Source of the DNA: Spongilla lacustris
Lineage: Eukaryota > Porifera > Demospongiae > Spongillida > Spongillidae
DNA length: 64,000 nt
Direction of reading: 5' to 3'
Assembly (NCBI GenBank): GCA_949361645.1
Contig: OX442421.1
Location: 7,332,888 to 7,396,887, forward strand
A model generated the notes under the pieces. That model ran no database searches and was not told the DNA's origin. It worked only from the letters and a program-made list of their open reading frames with translations. Below, in pieces: positions 12,166-31,700 of this stretch. Position numbers and translations under genes: made by a program. How positions within the stretch are numbered: position 1 is the stretch's first letter; the number at the start of each line of letters is the position of its first letter.

Positions 12166-13734
12166 ACTGGGGAGTGGTAGTTGTAGTACATGTAGAAGAC
12201 GTGCACTTGTAGCATGAAGGGCATGCATAATGTTTAGTCATAGATATTAAAGTTACTTTAATATCTACGGTTTAGTGTACTGCACATTAAGAAAAGGCCC
12301 AGGTCACGGGAAACATTCGATCTCACCAGCAGGAGGTTAACAGTAGCCTCAGTCTCCAGTGAAGCAGGACATATATAATAATAATAATAATATAATTAGG
12401 ACAGTTTCCGACAAATTGGCCCTTCGTATATATTTATAAAATGTTTTATAATTGCTTTGCGTTTGAATCATAATAACTTCCGAACGGTTAAGGCTATCGA
12501 CTTCCTATTTTCAACACTGAATACAACATCATTTCTCTATGCTAAAATACATTTTGGGGTCTTGCACTTGCTCTGTGCCAGTATTGCAACGTTCGATGTG
12601 TTGCACGCGCAGTGTACATACATAAATATTAGATCGAAATAATGTGTGTGTGTGTCCTCCTAGCTTGCAATATTCGTTTACTTACTTTCCAAATAATGAC
12701 CATGCCATCAAGTCCAGCAGTGGCTAGTCCCTGTTTGCCAAGGTACCTAGTTACCTACGGGTGGGAAAGTGACGCAGGAGTAACAATGGGAAGGAGAGGA
12801 TCAATGCTTCTGCTGTTCACACAGGATATGTGTGGATCAAGATAGTGGATTAAAGAAACATCTCACGTGATCCATTGACGTTCAATACTGAACTTGTACG
12901 TATTCGGGGCGTGGCCGTAGAGTTTGACATTTAATATCCGTACCCATTGGTTGTATTCAACCGGTGAGAAACGTAGGTTACGATGGGTTTCATCCTTTTA
13001 AACATTTTACCAATTTTTTAAAAATTGTGTTAGCCTGCTATCGACTGCAAACGCTTTGTGGGACTGTGCGCTTAGTACCGTAGGCTACCGTAGATAGGTA
13101 CCGGCATATTTCACGTACGAGTACCGAAATATTGGTGATCCAATATTAAGTAAAAATTGTGACGCGGGTTGCAAATTGTTCAGGTGCATTAAATTCGAGT
13201 AAAAGCTGGTTTGTGTTCGTTTGATGGCTGTCGTGGACTGTTTCTGGATTTATCGGTATGTCGATACATTGTCTATGCTATGACACAGCTCTGGTTTATT
13301 TGAAACGTTTTGTTCAAAATTTCTGGCGCGTAGAAAAAATATGTACCCTTTAGGTTTGGTAGAACTTTTTTGTCTTTAGAGGTACCGGGAAACCGATCAG
13401 ATTTAGGTACTCCCCAGGTCTTAATCTATATGGATTTCAAATTTCACGAACTTTGGTTGATGCCCAAAGCGTCATCCAACAGCCTATGTGTTTAAATATG
13501 GCACGTGCTATTCATGAAGCCAACTGACGTCAAACGTTATTAGGTGGTTAAGCACTGCCCATAAAACATAGTTTTGCAACTTTTTAAGAACATTTCTTAC
13601 CTTTGAGTACCGTATTGCAATAACAAAGTTTAACTCTAAATAAAGACTACCATTATTTTCGAGGTACCGTAAAAAGAAGCATTTCTAAACGCAGTTTTGC
13701 TATAAATCTACATACTATGAAAATACCTTAATTT
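12166..13734. other. Intergenic stretch with one repeat fragment
   Basis: Apart from the foldback-family fragment at 12396-12606 nothing is recognised. The part from about 13080 to 13720 contains several GGTACCG-type words and many stops in all frames. Confidence 0.4.
12396..12606 (+). repeat. Fragment of the GGGACAGTTTCCG foldback family
   Basis: GGACAGTTTCCGACAAA, CTTCCGAACGGTTAA and TGCCAGTATTGCAACGT appear in the same order and spacing as in the outer part of the full elements at 56872-58524. Only one arm tip is present. Confidence 0.75.
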
Positions 13735-15150
13735 TTGGGCGATGCCCAAGGCATACCCCAGATTTTCTCAGGTAGTGACTCGTCCCCAGATATCATATTG
13801 TACATTGCCGCGAAAATGGAACTAACGCATGACTGTGCAACTTTCCAGTGTGCTTACAGCCCTACATGTAACCCTTTTAAGATGTTAGCATGCTGCAACG
13901 ATCTGTTAGTGTGTCTTTTTCCAAATTAGGATGAAGACTGCAGAAGATTTTAAGAAGTTGATTGAAGGTTTTAGTGGTGATATCAGTGCAGACAATGCAC
14001 TACAGGTTTCAGCAATAAGAAATGGCTTGGTAGTGCACATATATACAAACATAATGCAGCAAAGCATTTTTAAATGGTGGCTTTTATTCATGAAGGAGTA
14101 TGTGGGAATATTAATGAAGCTCATGGTGAGAATAAAAATTATGAAGAGCATCTTGAAAGCGTTTGGGAAGATATTGTTAATCTATTAGAGGATGAGTTTT
14201 CACTTCCTATTCAAACCACTGCTATACCATCTGTGTACTTATACTTGTCAAACCTCTTTGAAATTAAGAACTCCTTGCAAGAAATGTGGAATAAAGAGAC
14301 AAAAACTAAGAGAATTACTCATTTCAAAGCGGATGCTCAGTCGCAAGTATCAAACTGTTATAAGTAAGCAACATGACAATCGTAAACTTAGACAAGCTTT
14401 GCCGGAGCAGATTGAAAGAAATTTGCATGCACATTTTAAAAAGGAGATAAATCAAAAAGATGCCACTTTGAAGCGGTTGGCAAATGAAAACTTATTATTA
14501 AAAAACACAGGTAATTTGCATAAAATAGCTTCATTAAAACATTCTTAGGTGAAAATGAGGTCTGCTCATAGGAAACGTGAAAAGTAAAGAGTGTGCTCTG
14601 AAGAGAAGTAATGCCATTATAAGTAAGAAGGTCCGCAATCTTGAGTTGGAAAATGAAGCATTAAGGGCTAATGTGGATTAGAACCACAATTTAGCACAAT
14701 GCATCAGTACTAGACAAGACAAAAAAACTTACAGTACAGCATGTCGTAAAACAATATTCTTGCCTTCAGTATCAGGTGCCTGTATCAAGTGTATGTAATG
14801 TTATACATGTATAAGCCGTTCTTGAGCACCTTGGAAATGTAACTGTAGATTGCCTTCCTGATCCTCAAACAGTTAGTTACTTTGCCTATGAATTAGGCAT
14901 ATTAAAAGCTGGTGAAATATTGTATGATAATGATAATGTAACCCTTTCATGGGATTCAATATCTGTGGAGGGACGTCATATTAATGAAGTTCATATCAGC
15001 ATTGCAACAGTTACTCCCACTTCCTATGTGCTACAATTAGGTATGATTATGCTTCCACGACCCCATATTCAGACCTGTTTTAATGTTATTGTAAGTTCAT
15101 ACTGCTACTTATTGGAAACGAGGAAGCAGTCAAGAAGATGGAGATGATGT
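13735..15150 (+). pseudogene. Degenerate multi-frame coding remnant, unknown family
   Basis: Successive coding-like blocks in changing frames: 13735-13926; 13931-14060 (KTAEDFKKLIEGFSGDIS); 14074-14364, predicted helical; 14375-14545, charged and coiled-coil-like (LPEQIERNLHAHFKKEIN); about 14600-14680, charged; and 14870-15145 (LSWDSISVEGRHINEVHIS). Stops and frame changes separate them, so no protein can be made. The layout resembles proteins of repetitive families in marine invertebrate genomes, but I cannot name one. It lies between Rab copies A and B and is probably a decayed transposon gene. Confidence 0.4.
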
Positions 15151-16375
15151 TTCAATGACGCTATATGAATTCTTAGTTGACTATATCACAGATGACTTGT
15201 ACATTAGTGAAATTGATGTATAACACTATTCTATACTTCTTATGTGTGTGCAAGACTTGTAAAAAAAATTTGGTGTGATTATATTATAGATTGTAGTTGC
15301 TATAGCGAAGAGAACAAAAACCGTCACAATTTTTTATGCGCTACCGCATGGATTGCCATAGCCGCAAAATCCGATGTTTGGATCGCTATAACTTTTTCAC
15401 TGCTTATGCAAATGCCACGTTTCACATATCATTTTAATTCATTTAATCTGCTCTTTAAGGCAGTACCAAACTTGGTGCAAAATATTGCGTTTGAAAAAAA
15501 TTTACCCGTACCTACCGTAGAGCCTTCTATACGATTTATGGTAACCCATACACTTGATTGGGTATAATAAATATATAGGCAGCGTGAAACTCGGGCGTTG
15601 CAGGGCGTGTACTGTGTATTACTATAAAATGGCCGAACTCATGGGACTGGATCACATCTTCTAGTAGGTGTTTATAAGATCTGCACATCGCATCATAGAG
15701 ATAAAACATCGTGGTATTTGATAATATAGAGGTCTTATATACAGTGCACTCCTAACTCATTATTTTATTTTTTAATTGAGATTGGGTTGTGCTATGTATA
15801 TTTAAATCATGATCACCAATAATAACACTATAGATTTAAAATAGGAAAGGGGAATATATCGAGGAAAGAAAAAACACTGTAGTGCAACAACGATCTGCAA
15901 CATAAATCACTTCGGTGCTGTGCCCTGCAGACCCTTCCCATTTATGAAATTCCTATACAACATGGTGAAGATGACAAGTCAGTGGCGTAGGAAAAGGGGG
16001 GCAACTGAAGATGCAGGTGGCAATGAACCGCGGCAAACTCTTCCATGAAGGCATATGTATGAATCATTTTGAGCAGTTTTGAACTCGGTTTTTCCCTTTT
16101 AAAAGGGTTTTTTTTTTTACAGGAGAAGGTGTGGGCCTGCTTCCTCTAAATATAGGCAAAATTAATAGTTGGCCCCTGCTCATGTGCTGGCAGTATGTAT
16201 TGTACAGTGTACTTCGTGTACCGAATGTGAAGTAGTGCAGGTGGTGTGCACAGTGGACGCTGCACCAATATTGAAACTCAAAGAATGGGAATATGCATGG
16301 CAGCATATGGCGTTGGGAGAGGATCTACTAACGTAGGTCCCGATATGCGATTGGATCTACAATAGTTAATAATCC
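15151..16375. other. Intergenic stretch upstream of Rab copy B
   Basis: No gene or clear repeat. The last bases (TTAATAATCCTTG near 16366) recur near 28205, upstream of Rab copy C, so this is where shared 5' flanking sequence of B and C begins. Confidence 0.4.
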
Positions 16376-16408
16376 TTGCTTTTACCAATTAACATGATAC
16401 AGATGCAG

Positions 16409-22344
<5,936 letters not shown>

Positions 22345-24061
22345 ATTATAACTGTTATTGTCATTTACTGTGTAATCATGGATCCTTCCTGGTGACATCA
22401 TCATTTAATCAGTTTATCTTATTGCTTATAGCTAGTGGTGGTGGTGGTGGTAGTGGATTTAGTGGATGCATTCATGTGTAGGTGTATTCTTGATCATTGC
22501 AATGGGTCGAGGGTAGGATCTAGGAGACAAGTGTTTATGTTATGGGGTACTGAATAATCAGTTTAAGAGGTGGGGTGTGGGGAAAACACTGCAAGCTCAG
22601 TCCTCAATGGAGGTCTGCGGAATGTATTGACAACACATTTGCATAATAAAATAATAATTACACAGACAGTTGTTATGGAAACTGCATGGTTTAGAAAAAT
22701 AAAGTGAATTGATAGAACAGCAGGCCAAAGAAGAAGACTCATATTGGATGAAAGACAAAAGGCTATTGATTAAAACACATTCACACAGAGACATTGCATA
22801 CATTGTATGAATTGAATGTCTCCAAGTCTCGAATCCAACGGATTGGGGAGAAAGTGAGTACAGCTTTAAATCCATTCAAGAAGGGCATGACGTCCAAACT
22901 AGTGGTGGGGGAAAGTGCACAATCTATGACAGGTCAGTTTTGTAGAATGTGCAAGCCCAATAGTCGCTGCAAACCACTGCCCATTTTTCGAGCAGCTGTG
23001 CAGACATTTAGGGTATGGAAGATTGTTCATGTTACACTGTGCACTGCATGCAGATGTTGACAAGGAGATTGCAGGGCAACAAATGGTCAAGATCGCTGGA
23101 TGGGGGTTATGTTCTTGAAAACACAGAGTTCTTCTATTATATATGTGTTACCAACAAGGACCTCAGTATAACTTTAAGCTGGAAGGAACTAGGGGACCCA
23201 AGATAGGCAGTAGTCTCATACCCAGACCCTTATTCCCACAGCTGTGGATGGATTACATCACCGCTGTGAGAATCAGGGTCTTGGTACGAGACTAGATAGG
23301 TAGGTAGATGCACTGCCAAGAATCAGGTCATAGAGTCATGAAACATTGATAATTGGTCACTGCCTTTGAGATGCACAGTCACCTGTTCCATACACCAACC
23401 AGTCCAATGCATGGCTAGACATAAGGTGCTAATGATAGGTACTGGTTGTGGTGGAATGATGTGTTTTTACCGCAGATATGACAATAGACAAGTGCTCCTA
23501 CTCATGATGGACAGTTCCTCTGGGCATGACCTGGATTGTGCTGATCCGAAAGGACAAGTATCTGTATTTACACTTCCTCCCAATATCATATATGTCATCT
23601 CAAGATCGAATACACTTTGAAAAGTGATTGCTTGTGGTGATCACTTTGAGGACTTTCGATGCGGCCAATGGCGGACGAGGTTATCCAGCATATGTTCTTT
23701 GATGCAGCTTGCTAGGATTCCTTGGTAGCTGCAGCTGGGCTGTTGGATAAGGGCCAAACGTCTTCCATACTGTAGCAGCAGAAATTTGTGATTTAACGTA
23801 AAGCAGTTGTATCTGCAACAGTGCAAGACGCATATGCTTATTCGCTCTGGATTGTGATATTACAATGCTCGTAAAGCTTAGTGCGGGTGATGTGGTGACT
23901 ACTCTTGAGAAAGATGCTGCTGCTACATTGTTACAGTGGCATTGGTTGGTCATTGACGATAGAGATGATAATAACAAACTGTATTCCAGTAACTGACATC
24001 TCATGTTCCAGCTGTACTACAGTGCTACAGTGGCGATTCCATGTTTTTTTTTGTTGGGTTT

Positions 24062-24071
<10 letters not shown>
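22345..24071. other. 3' flank of Rab copy B and intergenic DNA
   Basis: The first ~95 bp are conserved with the 3' flank of Rab copy C (including CATGGATCCTT). The rest shows a short MITE at 23211-23294 and otherwise no gene. Confidence 0.5.
23211..23294. mobile_element. 84-bp MITE with 9-bp target duplication
   Basis: TAGTCTCATACCCAGACCCT at the left end and its near complement ending CGAGACTA at the right. Flanks GATAGGCAG (23202-23210) and GATAGGTAG (23295-23303) match at 8 of 9 positions. Same terminal family as 31009-31647. Confidence 0.75.
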
Positions 24072-24092
<21 letters not shown>

Positions 24093-24097
24093 GGGGG
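24072..24097 (+). repeat. Poly-G tract, 26 bp
   Basis: A G run preceded by a T run. Confidence 0.95.
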
Positions 24098-24182
24098 AGG
24101 GAGGGGGAACCTGTTCTTTTTTTACCATGGAAGATTTGTTGTCCTGCAGTAACATCTTGTAGGTAATACAGCCATGTACATG

Positions 24183-24311
24183 TAAGGACACATAACCAAA
24201 GGTGAGGCAGGTCACATAACCAAAGATGAGGCAGGTCACATAACCAAAGGTGAGGCAGGTCACATAACCAAAGATGAGGCAGGTAACATAACCAAAGATG
24301 AGGCAGGTAAC
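24183..24311 (+). repeat. 24-bp minisatellite, about five units
   Basis: Units contain ATAACCAAAGATGAGGCAGG, period 24 bp, so an artificial eight-residue repeat appears on the minus strand. Confidence 0.9.
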
Positions 24312-24451
24312 ATGGTATGGTATCATAGTAGGAGAAGTAACAGGGAGGGGCACCCTTTTGGGTAGCGAGTTGGTGCTTCCATCTTGAGAATGTGATTGCC
24401 ATCTTATGTATGTTGCAATCAATGTACAATTAAACAATGAAACTACCCCCG

Positions 24452-24485
<34 letters not shown>
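24452..24485 (+). repeat. Poly-C tract, 34 bp
   Basis: An uninterrupted run of 34 C. Confidence 0.95.
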
Positions 24486-25759
24486 AGGAAGGGAAAGGGG
24501 AGTGGCCTTTTATAATAAGATCCTTTGGAGTAACTAGATTTACAGTGGTGTATGGATCGACCCATGCTTCCACACTGCTCAGAAATCCCCTCCCTGCCTT
24601 CACGATTGTTAGTGTAAGCTTATCAGCAACTCAATGAGGCCCAAAGGAATATCAACTGCACAACATACACGAACAGACAATTATATATACACGAAATGCA
24701 GCACTGCGCAAGCGCTAATAATCAGAATACTACATTAGTAATTTCAGCCTGGAGCCAGTGATTGATATTTTAGCATATCCTCTTATGTGAATATGATGAA
24801 TCTGGTAAGAGTGTTAAAGTTTCAAGCCAGTGATGGGCTTTTTGTTCTGCAGACCAACTGAACCACTTTTATTTGACTGCATGGTCCCTGATTTCAGTAC
24901 ACAAGTTATCACTTCTCCCTTTTAACTCTTCGGGACATTGTACAATGTATGTACATGTATTGAATATTTTTGCATGTCACTCAAGAACTGTCTGCTGTCA
25001 ATTTCTGATTACTGCTTGTGTTAGTTTCTCCAACATAAAAAAAATTGTACACTTAGCATATAACCTGGGTAAAAGTGTATGCAGTGTTGCAGGAATTTGA
25101 AGAGTTGTAGAGGGTTAGTTAGTTGAGCCAATTTACACTACCTCTGGGGTTTGGTATTAAGCAGAGGTTAATAGCCTGATATAAAGGGGCATCACTTGGG
25201 TACAGGTGTCAAATGGCTCAACTGATCCACCCAAGTGGCGGGTAAGCTGCAGTTATGTGCATATGCTAGCATGAGTAGGCCAAGGCCTTCCTGTGTCTTG
25301 CCCAATTGCCAAGCATTTTAAAATTATTGATGAAATAAATTCATACACTAATGCATGACACTTTTCCAATGAGAGCCCATAGAATTGATTGGCAAGTGTT
25401 TTAACATGATCCGCAAAGTCGCTCTCCCTTTTACAAATAAAAACAGAATGCCTCTGATATTGCTGCGTAGCAAAATAAGCAAAACTGTATTAATGCCATA
25501 TGATCACAGTTAAGCGAAATTAATATAGCTGCATATTAATTTTACTTTTAAACACCCAAGACTGAAACAGGAATATTATCATAATTTAATTTAAATGAAC
25601 ATTACCACTGTGTGGAGATGCAGATCCAAGCTATGAAAAAGGAATGGGGAGGCACAGGAAATGTTCCATGGACTGACCACGAATTCAATGTATGTTATGA
25701 GACAAATGCAAATGTAATATAGACCATTTCCTTACACATGCAGATAACCTAAACACATG
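24486..25759. other. Intergenic stretch
   Basis: I see no gene, repeat or RNA signal here. Confidence 0.4.
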
Positions 25760-26600
25760 CACAACTATGCCACACTCTAGCTGAAGAAAAATCCGTATGA
25801 AGTGCATGGTTTATGGTCAGCCTCCCCAAACTACACCATTTGCAGTGCTTCCTAAAGGAAAGAGATCATGTATCATGGAGGAAGAAGTGGCTGATCTGAT
25901 GAATGGTAAGTACAATATGTACATATATAAACCTTACATGTGTGTACATATATGAGACAATTCAGCACTGAATATTTTTTCATCACGTTCTCTAGATGTA
26001 GACAATGTCAGTGAAAATGCATCTCCTTCAACTGTTGCCAAACACATCATTAATTGATTCCTAAAACATCGTAGCAACTCTGTAAACAGTCCTACTTCTT
26101 TGTCAGTGTTTTCTGTTCAATCTCCAACTCATACTTCAGCATCTCCTGTTCAGTCACCATCTCACACTCCTTCACTGATCACCTCTCCTGTTAAACCATC
26201 AACTCATGACTCATACTCGTTCATCAGTGCCTCCCGGCTTTTCAGTCACCGTCTCACAGTCCTCCAATTACCTCTCCTCAGTGTTATACGATCAATTCGT
26301 GCTCGTTCATCAGTTTCTCCTGTTTGTAAGCACATGTAAACCTCCGCTGTCCACTGCTACAGCTCTCACTGTCAGTACTCGTCATGTAAACATACGAGAG
26401 GCAGCTGATAGAGTATCGCAAAAATGGATGAAGTGAAGACCCAGTATGCCAAGCGCAAGTGACATCAGTGCAATACCTATATTGCGCTGGAGATAGTGTT
26501 ACGGTGCGGGTACCAAAAAATGAACGGTCATCAACTGATATGCCAGGTTTGCTGTGCTATGTTACTGAAGTTAAACGTGATCTTTACCAGCTACAGTAAG
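25760..26600 (+). pseudogene. Possible coding remnant with Ser/Pro-rich segment
   Basis: Frames at 26000-26340 give a Ser/Thr/Pro-rich stretch with repeated SPVQSPSHTPS-like words. Near 26410-26580 there is a short Cys-containing block (LICQVCCAML). Stops interrupt. The position suggests the upstream part of the same decayed element as the Ulp1-like remnant at 26950-27790, but this is inference. Confidence 0.25.
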
Positions 26601-26949
26601 TTATTAGTAAATGTTGTACATGTGTATGTGTAACTTTCTTGACATGGGTAGAGTCAAACTACTTTTACTGCTTTGTATATGGGGTGTGGATTTTATTACT
26701 TAGCCACATAGCGTTTATGCATATATGATGTATTTATCTATCCAAGTGGTGAGTTAATGCCATTTAAGGGGTCTGTACATAAAGGACCATTCCAAATTGC
26801 CTACCATATCACTTAGAGAAGCTGCTTAGACAGGAAGAGACAAATTGAAATGTATTTGAAAGAAAGGATGTAAAGATAAGCATTGTGCATGTAGAGCCGC
26901 TGGATTTATATTAATTGCAGCAGTCATTGCCACCCTAAACCCAATCATG

Positions 26950-27790
26950 TGCCAATCAAATGGAGTCAGACTGTGAAATAACTGGTATCACAAAACTTGA
27001 TAAATCTACTAAGATAAAGGCCAAAAGAAGGCTTCAACTACATCTGCTGAAAACCTATAGATAAAGCTAGCTATTAAAGAAGGTAAATGGTTAGGAGACA
27101 TCCACATAAATGCTGCTTTAAAAATGATTAAGAGCCAGTTCCCATCTTTGGCAGGATTGTACGACTGTTTATTAGGCCAGAATCTATCCTACCCAGTGAC
27201 TAACTTCATTCAAATACTTCATGTCAATGGAAATCACTGCATGGATTGCAGTCAAACGCATACCTTCTGACTGTGTAAACATTTACGACAGCGTATACAG
27301 TTCAGTATCTACTGACACAAAAAAAAAAAAAAAAATAGCTTCCTTGCTTCGCACTGGTAATCAAAGAATAACATTGAAAATCCATAAGGTGCAACTTCAA
27401 GACAGAGCTTCTGTACTTTCAGTATAGCGTTTGCTACTGATTTGGCATACGGCAACAACCTAGCTACTCGTGAATATATATGGTCACAGTTTGTTGAATG
27501 CTTATCTAAAAAAAACAGATTGTACCGGCCATTCCCATCGAAGTCAATAAAGCCAGGAAGGTCCAAAACTGAACACATATATGTATTACTGAATTCTACA
27601 TGTCACATGCATATGCCAGCCGGCTGAAACAGAACAGCACATGGCCCAATGTACCGTACGTAAAGGTTGGTATCACAAGTCCTGTGAACATTTTCCTGAT
27701 GCAGTCAGTATTCAGACATTCAAATTGTGACTGGAGTCAAAGGATGAATTGATAAATGTGCACGAGTATGAGTCAGTATGCTGCTGTTTT
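26950..27790 (+). pseudogene. Ulp1/C48 protease-like transposon gene, broken
   Basis: Pieces read ITKLDKSTKIKAKRRLQLHLL, FPSLAGLYDCLLGQNLSYPV, IQILHVNGNHC, then in another frame VNIYDSVYSSVSTDTKK, then AFATDLAYGNNLATREY, then a Cys-rich end EQHMAQCTVRKGWYHKSCEHF resembling a PHD-type finger. This is the layout of Ulp1-like cysteine proteases carried by some invertebrate transposons. His (NGNH) and Asp (IYDS) of the catalytic set are visible. The expected DCG-like catalytic Cys segment is garbled to QDRASVLSV followed by a stop, and an A run at 27319-27335 accompanies a frame change. It cannot be active. Confidence 0.55.
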
Positions 27791-28445
27791 TGCAAGTAGA
27801 AATGATTGTTGCCCCCTTGTATAGGATATCGCGCGTGTGTCGCCTGTAAATGCCATGCCATATCAAGACTGAAATGAGATGTTTGGTATAGGGTAGCTAC
27901 ATTTCACAAATTTAACTGTCGTTGCGTAATTTATAAACGAATTTGCGTAAGGTAGCAGTTCACAGAGTCAGACATACCACGTGTAAAAAGGCTCCTGATA
28001 TGCCAGACTCTGTCAAGCTTATTGTTGGCAGCATAGCTTGATCAGGAACTGTCCGAGGAGGATCACTATCCGATCCGCGAGCTAGTCTGACGTAGCCACA
28101 CCCTCGCGCAAAGCGCGAGGGTGGGCTACGCCAGACTATATCCGAGCGGCAAGGAATGACTCCAGTCTGAATCTTCTTCAGTTCTCTAAACCAAGGATTG
28201 TAATGTTAATAATCCTTGTCTAAACCCTAGTTTTTTCAGCTGCTAAGTGTATCGCGTCTATCACCGCGCCCCATGTAGGCTTTGTTAATGAGATTCATGC
28301 TAGAAGGTAGAGATGGTTTTCCATGCTACTGTTGCCAAGGATCGGATGCACAATTGTCCCCAGACTGATAAGTAGTACAACCATCAGTCGGGTCCCCAGA
28401 CTAGCGATATTGATCGATCAATACGTTTCATATATAAAATTCATA
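27791..28445. other. 5' flank of Rab copy C
   Basis: No gene. Contains a 56-bp hairpin element at 28083-28138 and the block TTAATAATCCTTG shared with the 5' flank of copy B. Confidence 0.5.
28083..28138. mobile_element. 56-bp hairpin MITE
   Basis: TAGTCTGACGTAGCC and ACCCTCGCGC are followed, across only AAA, by GCGCGAGGGT and GGCTACGCCAGACTA. Flanks ATCCGCGAGC and TATCCGAGC are similar, compatible with a decayed target duplication. Confidence 0.65.
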
Positions 28446-28681
28446 ATGGATTTTGACGTTTTACTCGGACTTGTACTCCTTGGTGACAGTGGAATAGGAA
28501 AGTCACAGATATCGGTTCGCTACACTGAGGATGCGTTCTCTAGTACTTTAAAATCAACAAAAGGTAAAAGCGCGCATTTGTAGTACAGTATTAAACGATC
28601 GAGCATAACCATGTAGGCCTACCCCGCCTTGATATGCATGTAGTGTGCGTGTGCGTGTGCGTGTGTGTGCGTGTGTGTGTG

Positions 28682-28779
<98 letters not shown>

Positions 28780-31700
28780 CGCGTGTGTGTGATGTAATAT
28801 CTTGAGGTGTCCGCGCATAGATGTGTTGCAACATCGCGGCGGTCCATTGTCCCTGCACGTTGTGGAGTGGTCACCAGCCAGCTCGAGCCGAGGTATATAG
28901 GCCTACACGACGCTGTGACGACTAACACAAACCACCAATGGGCACCATCTACAGTAGTTCTGGGGCCAGGGTCAGTTCGGGACCAGGGTCAGTTCAGCTT
29001 GGATCCATGCCTCTAGTGCCAACCAGTGGCGGAGCTAGGGGAGGGGGCTGAAGGGGGCTTGGCCCCCCCCCCCCCCCCCCCTACCCCCCTGTGATTTAAG
29101 CTTGTACAGTGAAGTCAGCAGTTGGCCCCTCCTGGGATTTAAGCTTGTACAGTGAAGTCAGCAGTTGGCCCCTCCTGGGATTTAAGCTTGTACAGTGAAG
29201 TCAGCAGTTGGCCCCTCCTGGGATTTAAGCTTGTACAGTAACGTCTGCAGTTGGCCCTCCCTGGCCCCCATCCCCACCTCCCACTGGTTAAATCGGTGAA
29301 CAGCGGACCGCGCATACTAGTTGAATCGGCCGACAGCGGACAGCACCCCCCCCCCCCCCCCGGACTGGTTGAATCGGCCGACACCGGACAGCACCCCCCC
29401 CCCCCCCCTCTCCCCCCTCATTGGTTGAATCAGCCTTAAGTTGGCCCCCCCTACAATAAAATCCTGGCTCCGCCAGTGGTGCCAACTTTCTACCCTGTAG
29501 TATGATTCTCCTTTCCCTGGCAGCCAGATGTCCCTTCCCTTCCTGGCATGCAGCTAGCAGCACTCGCTCCTCGCTGACAGCAGCTGGATTATGTTATCTC
29601 CTGAACAGTAACACTCTCCTCTTCTTTGTGGGTGGCTGTATGAACACTCCTCTCCTCCAGTGACAGCAGGAACACTTTCTTCTCAGCAGGGACACTACCC
29701 TCTCCCCACCCTTTCCCTTCTACGCTTTGAGTCTTAGACTCTTCCTCGAGTTGTAGCTCCCTGCTCTTCCCATGCTGGTCTTTCCTGTCTGTTGACCTCA
29801 GAAGCTGGTGTCTCTCTACCTGTCACTGGTGGTAGGACTTCACTGTACTTCCCAGGCAGTAGGAGTGTTCCTCTGGACCTCCACAGTGGTGGGCTTTTCT
29901 CCCCTATGGGATTTTTCTCTCACCTGTTTCTCCTCTTTGTGGTGGCAACCTCTGAGCTGTCTTGTCTTAATCCTTTGCGGTGGTGTATTCTGCTCATCTA
30001 CCGTGAGTCTCTTCACCAGTGCTTTGTCTGCCTCCTCCCACTAGAGCTGTCCCACCCTGATTGCATGGCAATCCCTTGCCTCATCTGCACCATCTGAGTG
30101 GGTATTCTCAAAAGCCAAGCTTATCATATCCCTCAATATGTGTAATGAATGCTTACTAAGCACAATGCATGTGTGTTGAATAATTAGTTGCCATTCTGCT
30201 GACATGCATTGCCAAATCGCATGTAACTTGACTGCCATAACGATCAATCTAATCACATGTATGTAAGGGGTGTGTCCCGACCTCTCAGGCCGGGGTGTGG
30301 CCTGAAAGGTCAGGACACATGGTAAGCAGAGAGGTACTGCCACCAGGCAGGGAGAAGAGTCTTTGCCACCAGAGCCTTCATGCATCGGGAAGGGAAAATG
30401 TTCTACCACAGAATGGGATGTCAGGGAAGAGAAGATTCTACCAAGTGGGGATGAGCACTAGGAGCGTCCTGGGGAAGAGGGAGTCCTGTCACCAGGGAGA
30501 GATGAGTACCAGCTACCAAGAGGAGAGCTCTTTCTTGCAAGCTTAGAAAATGTGAATGTGAATCATGCAATCTCCACCATGTATTGTATCCATAGGAGCA
30601 GTAGCGTTCACCTGTCGTACCTCAGGAATTAAACATTTAGGTCGTGTACCTGTTGATTGATAACTATTATGATCCAGTTCTGCAAATTCTTCATCCTCTG
30701 CATCAAAGCCTTCAAAAGGACAATGTTTTGATTGAGGTGGTACTGTCCCAGGGGTTGTAGCACTAAGCTTTATCAGCTTTTATCAGCAAATGACTCATGT
30801 ATCTTTTCCTTAATTAAAAGTGTGACCACACCTCAGAGGATTGCTTGTGACGTTGTGGGTACAGAGGTCTGGGTTTGAGGAGACAAGGGAAGTGCCTAGG
30901 GAGTGCAGAAAATATATTCATAGCAATGTTCCTGATTTGTGTGCATGTGACCTGGCCAACAGATGAATAATTTAATTAATGTATTTCATTATGCACCCTG
31001 GGAAGGACTAGTCTCGTGCCCAGACCCAATGCATCGCAGCTGCGGATGAATTACATTACCGCTACGCTTGCATAGGGTCTAGAGACATCGCGTACAATGT
31101 TTGTGCACAGGGAGCAGGATTTGTAACGCAACCAATCAAATTTCGTGTTTATGATGAATATACTTAAAAACGCGTGACTTTTATGTTTTGCTGGTAATAA
31201 GAATGATGTCATTATCAATCAACTCGCGAAGCAAAGAAAGAAAGCTTTGTTAGCGTGGCTGAAGATTGGTGCTGTTGTTTGGAGCGCGTTCGTAGTTAGT
31301 ACAACCGCATATGCTTGAGAGTCTAAGCCAAGTAGCCGTTTTGGGCCTTGTAGAAACACGGCGGTATAAACACCTTCTAACCTCCCGGGCCTTAAACGCT
31401 TCAATGGATAACGACTGGTAAGACAGAGCTCCGTTTACTTTTCCCTACTCTGTTTAGAGCACACCATAGGCACAGCAGCCACCAGTATTCATTCAAGTGT
31501 CACATGACAGTGTGTTTATAACCTGACATTAACTTGTAAACATTGGGCCCTGCACGGCACAAACATTGTACGCGAATGTCCTATGCAAGCGTAGCGGTAA
31601 TGTAATTCATCCGCAGCTGCGATGCATTGGGTCTGGGCACGAGACTAGGGAAGGACAATCTTTTCATTGCATCACTCACTTGTTGATATGATGGAGGTTG

